From Tubulanus polymorphus (lineage: Eukaryota > Nemertea > Palaeonemertea > Tubulaniformes > Tubulanidae), in assembly GCF_964204645.1 (NCBI RefSeq), contig NC_134033.1, positions 12,526,155-12,590,154 of the forward strand: a DNA stretch of 64,000 nucleotides, given 5' to 3'. Positions 59,401 through 64,000 of the stretch are shown piece after piece. Position numbers and translations under genes: made by a program. Numbering within the stretch: the first letter of the stretch is position 1; every line of letters starts with the position of its first letter. The notes beneath the pieces were generated by a model. The model saw nothing but the letters and a program-made list of their open reading frames with translations, was not told where the DNA came from and did not search any database.

Positions 59401-59800
59401 GCCCATGCAGCCCTCGAAGGGTACTTGACATCCCGAAATATATACGCGCGCATAGAACACTCAGTTATGAGCATGATAAATTTCCACACACTCCACGTAT
59501 AATAATTATACACAGCGAAACAGTCATTATATAACAGCGCGAGGATACTTGACTCGATTCACTATAAATCGCTGTACGTTGTGACGACATTGTTCTAAAA
59601 TCAATTACGCAGCCAGAAAGTTCGTGCCTAAAAACAGCCCGTCTATTAAAAAACCCTGAATTCCTATATATATATATATACAACCATAGAAACGACATTC
59701 AATTAATCAACCCCTCCGTATTCGAACTTCTTGGTCAAGTTTTGGTCATATATTTGACAAGTATTTTCTTTCAATCGAACCGTAAGATTTTAAAATTTTC
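53500..59800. other. Stretch without recognised gene
   Basis: No exon chain recognised. It may be upstream intron of the plakin gene. Contents: a polypyrimidine tract (55,168-55,316), a B-box-like word GGGTTCGAGCC at 55,678 and its inverse near 56,892 (SINE scraps), and a relative of the 42,055 MITE near 58,915-59,155. A minus frame at 54,584-54,282 is open for 100 codons but has no recognised family. Confidence 0.4.
55168..55316 (+). repeat. Polypyrimidine (CT-rich) tract
   Basis: About 150 bp nearly free of G with CTCTCTTCCTCCCC-type wording. It creates long overlapping open frames on both strands that are not genes. Confidence 0.8.
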
Positions 59801-59839
59801 TAGGCTAGTTTTGTTTAGAATGTGATCTTTTCTATTCAG

Positions 59840-62800
59840 ATGGAACATACGTAAATGATGGAAGTCGCCGACGAGATAACCCTTCTAAAGTTTTGTACGG
59901 TAAGAAAATCATTTTGCCGTGTTTCGTAATCATGGTATTTTGATATATATATACATATATAACATTTAAAATGGTGTATAACAACACGGTGCTAAATTGT
60001 TGAACAACAAACTATCGACTTCCAGGGTTGGAATATTTTAAGTCAACTGTCAGGATTAAATACAGTCATAGCGGAAAACATTATTAAAACAATACATTCC
60101 AAATGTTACCCGGGGTAAATAAGTTAACAATTCCTGAGTCTATATTGGGCGTTAACATGTCCTAATCAATCCAGATGCCAGTGTCGAGGATTTGGTATTT
60201 TCTCTCCTGTGTCATATATGCCACGAGAATAAAAGGAAAACCTATTCAAGAACCATTCAGTCGATCTCTTCCCTTCTATCCTAAGGCTTATACATAAAAC
60301 TCCTGAGCACTTAGTAGTTGCTTGGATGCTACTCCACAGGAACCGATGACCGATACGAGTTAGAGTTAGAGAGATTGGGTGTAACAATACACACTAATGA
60401 AGGCTAATGATAATTCACTTCGTTTTCTAACAGGCTGTTGCTGATGAATTGGTGACTGGTCTGGTTTTCGCGGACAGAGTCGACCTCGGCAAGCTTACGC
60501 AATACAAGGTTCGTTCGTCGTCGGAATACGACGATGAAAAATGTTTTTGAATTTGTCATATATATTCGCAGACGTGAGTGATATCACATATCTGTTTATA
60601 TCGAACCCAGTCCCCGCTTCGTTATTATTATGCTCGTGCGATCTGTTATCGCCATGATTTGCATAATGAATTTTTCCCAGGGATTTCTATCGTCATCAGT
60701 TTAAGCAACAAGCTGACACGAGACCCAATTCTGAATCATCGTTGTTAGATATCGTATTCCACATATTTGATACCTATATAGAATCGTACGCAGTATCCTA
60801 TTGCGATCAACACGCGGTGTGATGGGCCTAATTTGCACTGATCCAATTTTCTTAAACTAATCCGCCCGCGCGATAAGTTTCTTTCTCAACTAAGAACCGG
60901 CCGGCAAGGAAACGGACAGAAATAAATAAAAAGCTTCAGATGGCAATCCAACGTTTTTCCGACATTTACGGTTTAACCCTATATCACCGATATTACGTCC
61001 TTGAGTGATTCCTTATGCATCTCTATTTGCACATTCATTTATCGAGCATCAGAGGTATAAAAGATAGTTAAGATTTTCATAGAAAATATATATACAATAA
61101 TCAAATAATATGTACAGTCTGAGAGGTTATCAATTTCAGTGAATTTTGTAATAAAACGTTGTCTATTATAAGAATGCATTTTCTCGCGCAGAAAGGGGCT
61201 TTAAAACTGAAGGCTGATCATCCCTGGGCAACCCGTCTCATTCACTGTCTCGATATACACTTCAGAGCCGCCACTAAATGGAGAACGGTAAGTGTCTCTG
61301 AACATATTGCAAAATACAAAATGATACTTGTAAAAACCGTATGTGTTTTGCATATATACCACGTGTTATCATATAATGTATCAGCGTTTTTAATGTTGAG
61401 ATTGGCGCCGAAATCCAGCAGGCGTGGCTGAGAGATTTCCAGGTACAGAATCTTCACCCCTGAAATATCGAATTTCTTTTCAGTTTCAAGAGGAACTGCG
61501 CGAAATCGAATTGCGCGTTGAAGAAAGCACGAAGAAACTCAAAGAAACTTTAGAACTTTACAAAGACGATTTGTCTTCAAAAGGCGTAGATTCAATAACT
61601 CGAGAAATTTCTGTAAGTCTAGTATGTCCTCGTGACGAGAAAGGTTATGGAAATATGAATTTCATCAAAACGTCTTCTCTCGATTTTTAGAATGCTTCAG
61701 AAGTTAGGAACGATATCCTACCGAAGCTCAGTAAACTTTACGCTCAAGCGGCCACTCTTCCGTGTCTCGAGAAACGTAACGAACCACTGAAAAAGCCTTT
61801 TCGTGTCCACATGATCTGTTCGCTTCGGACTAAACATGTAAGCATGATACTCATCTAAAAAAACAACTTTTCTTCTGTGTTTTGCTACTTTGAGTAGTAC
61901 TTGGATTCAACATCAATTTTACGAGATTGAAATTCATCAGATTAAAACATATTCCAATGAGATCAAAATGAATTCTTAAAATTGCTTGTTACGTGTTCAG
62001 AATCGCTATACAGTCAAAGATAGAAAATCCGGCACACCCGAAAAGGTATTTAATGCATGCATGTTTAGACGCTCGGTTTTCCAGTAACACTGTATACCCC
62101 TAATCATAATGGCTCTCAATTTCATGTAACTAATCGTGGTGAAGTTGTATGTGAAAAACCACTTGATGATTAATATATTGTTTGTTATTATCGTGTGTTG
62201 GCCAGAACGTATCCTTGCTGGAGAGTTGAATCCTTCCGAAATGAATATTGTTTGCGGAAGGGTATATCAATGAGGACATTTCTTTCATTTGAGTTGGACG
62301 TGCGTCCAGCGGGAATTTCATGTACATTCATATGCACAACATCTTCCCGTGGTTTGTTATTGTCGTTTTGATTTATTTGGATAGAAATTAGGTGCTGGTT
62401 TAAGATATCCATTTTGTAGAGCATGTACCCATCATTTCAAGCATGCCGTGTGTAGGTGTAGATAGAGCTCTTGCATCCATGTGATTTCTCGACGGAATAT
62501 TGGTGGGCGAACACAATGATTGACATGTCGAACCCTTGAAGTTTGTCAATCCGCTGATCATCTTTTGTTGTTATGTACAGCAAGTCTCTCAAGGGCTGGT
62601 TGGCAAATAAACAATGATATCACATGCGAGACCTCTGGCATTTCGTGTTTACCTAATTTGCATATATCGAATAATGTAACATACACCCAGCTGCGACTGG
62701 CTTGCGAAATTTACATTTTATGTCTACGATACCAATACAAATTCAAATTAGCCGAATTCCAGCTAATTAGTTAATCCTAGTTAATTGATAATTTTTGCTT

Positions 62801-63341
62801 AATGGGATTACGTAGGTTTAAATCGAATCGCACGTACCCAGCTGTGACGCTTTGAAATTTTAAATCAACTCTTAAATAGATTAGAAACTAGAGCTATACA
62901 TTTCTGTCTATAGTATCTTCACATATAATCTTATTTAGGAGAAAATATGTGTTAAGTCTATTTCTTTGTAAATGTGCTAATATTGAAATGATTGCGACAT
63001 ATGTTTCAGTTTTGATGAATTAAAGTAATCCGAATCTAATTTTATGGTTTGATCTAGGTGAAACTAAAGGAAGGAGAAGCGATGACACTTTTGGATAATC
63101 ACGATCCCGTTCAATGGAAGGCAAGTAAAAGAGGATAAAAGATGATATTTATGGGGAATAGGGACGGGATGGCGAGGTGAAACCAATTTGAGAAAATGTG
63201 CCTTACAATTCAAACGCCACTTGCTTTGGTCTTGAATTGTAAAATTGTTGCTGAAATGTATAGAATACGAAGCAAATACGATCATTTGTTTTTTTATTGT
63301 CTATATGATAGGTTCAACAAATTCCAGAGAAAAAATCGAAG
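59840..63341 (+). CDS. Plakin-domain protein, partial (spectrin repeat to SH3)
   Basis: Coding exons with matching phase 0 borders: 60,434-60,508, 61,192-61,287, 61,484-61,612, 61,691-61,837, 63,058-63,120 and 63,312-63,341. Their joined product runs ELVTGLVFADRVDLGKL, then LKADHPWATRLIHCLD, a helical Glu/Lys-rich stretch (EELREIELRVEESTKKLKE), PLKKPFRVHMICSLRTKH and KLKEGEAMTLLDNHDPVQWK. The HP...W spacing followed by PLKxP, a short SH3-like strand set and a final DPxxWK fits the plakin domain of periplakin, desmoplakin and plectin, cytoskeletal linkers to junctions and filaments. A 60-nt exon at 59,840-59,899 (YVNDGSRRRDNPSKVLY) probably belongs upstream, linked by a 23-nt microexon near 60,027-60,049; this is tentative. 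The intron after 63,120 starts GC rather than GT. The gene continues past the window. Confidence 0.6.
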
Positions 63342-64000
63342 GTACAAATAAAACACGGGTGTTTAATGATGTTTGTTTGTTTGTTTGCTTTCATAACATT
63401 TTTTAACAATCGGTTTTAAAACAACAAGAGTCGCACATATTATCATTCACAATGCATGAATTTTAAAAATCCGCTTTTGACCGTTGGCTTATCTTAATCA
63501 TTGAGCTTCAGAGTTTTAACATACCCAACTAGGGTAGTTAGAGATGGCTTTGAAACAAAGGAAACCATTATCTCTGGTGTTCTTCGACTTTTTCCAGAGC
63601 ACTAAGTCCAAGACTTGTACAAATGAAGCACGAATGAACAGTCCTTATAAGATGGGATTCACATATATATACCCATAGAATAAATCTTCACGAATAACAC
63701 TTTTATCAGTTTGCATGATGCTTGTGTATATGGGCTAGGTTTTTACGAATAACACTTGATTATAAGGTTGGATGATGCTCATTTAAATGTTTGACATTTG
63801 TTTTTTGCTTTGCGTTTGATATTGTGTTTAGTATCCAACCGTAATCGATATTTAGTTATTTTCTGCCGAATTTATTTGCATAAATCCATTTTTGCACATA
63901 CAACTGGTATAGCTGTAGTAGCATGGGCATCTTGGTGATATCTTTTTCAGCGGTTGCGTGGAAATATATGTTCCGCATAATTCTTTATATATACCTTTTT
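63342..64000 (+). other. Intron of the plakin gene to window end
   Basis: Starts with a GTACAA donor. No further exon was recognised before the right edge; the expected next exon would complete the SH3 fold. Confidence 0.4.

Overview
This is a gene-poor, AT-rich, intron-rich nuclear segment from an invertebrate animal. The genes use GT-AG introns, animal families are present (Rab6, a plakin-domain protein, an LRRK1-like ankyrin fragment), and the intergenic DNA is full of short inverted-repeat elements. A lophotrochozoan such as a mollusc is my guess, but nothing seen here proves the phylum.

Layout. 1-15,300: no gene recognised; many short dispersed and tandem repeats. 15,540-17,550 (minus): a multi-exon gene of unknown family with a clear terminal exon and poly(A) signal. 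17,913-18,672 (minus): three exons resembling the ankyrin/LRR boundary of LRRK1-type kinases, with an in-frame stop, so probably a gene relic. 20,400-21,410: a fold-back element with a LINE-like tail and internal tandem repeats. 21,450-24,700 and 27,640-29,230: two related loci built from repeated exon-like units with intact splice signals but mostly closed reading frames. 24,700-33,700: degenerate repeats, no gene seen. 33,747-34,900: a nested mobile element carrying a copy of the 3' end of the 15.5 kb gene.

35,160-46,868 (plus) is the best gene: a complete Rab6 GTPase with seven shared coding exons and two alternative last exons of identical length (68 nt, same phase), giving two C-terminal tails that both end in a CXC prenylation motif. 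Its introns hold tandem arrays, a piggyBac-like TTAA miniature element and hairpins. About 1.3 kb past the second last exon lies a cluster of five same-orientation CTCF-like motifs (48,171-48,493). 51,738-53,457 (minus): a possible two-exon gene of unknown function. 59,840-63,341 (plus): part of a plakin-domain gene (spectrin repeat into SH3 region), including one GC-AG intron; it runs off the right edge.

The genes do not form a pathway. Rab6 (Golgi traffic) and the plakin (cytoskeletal linker) are simply neighbours. All exon calls were made by eye from splice signals, reading frame and remembered family patterns; no search or alignment was run.
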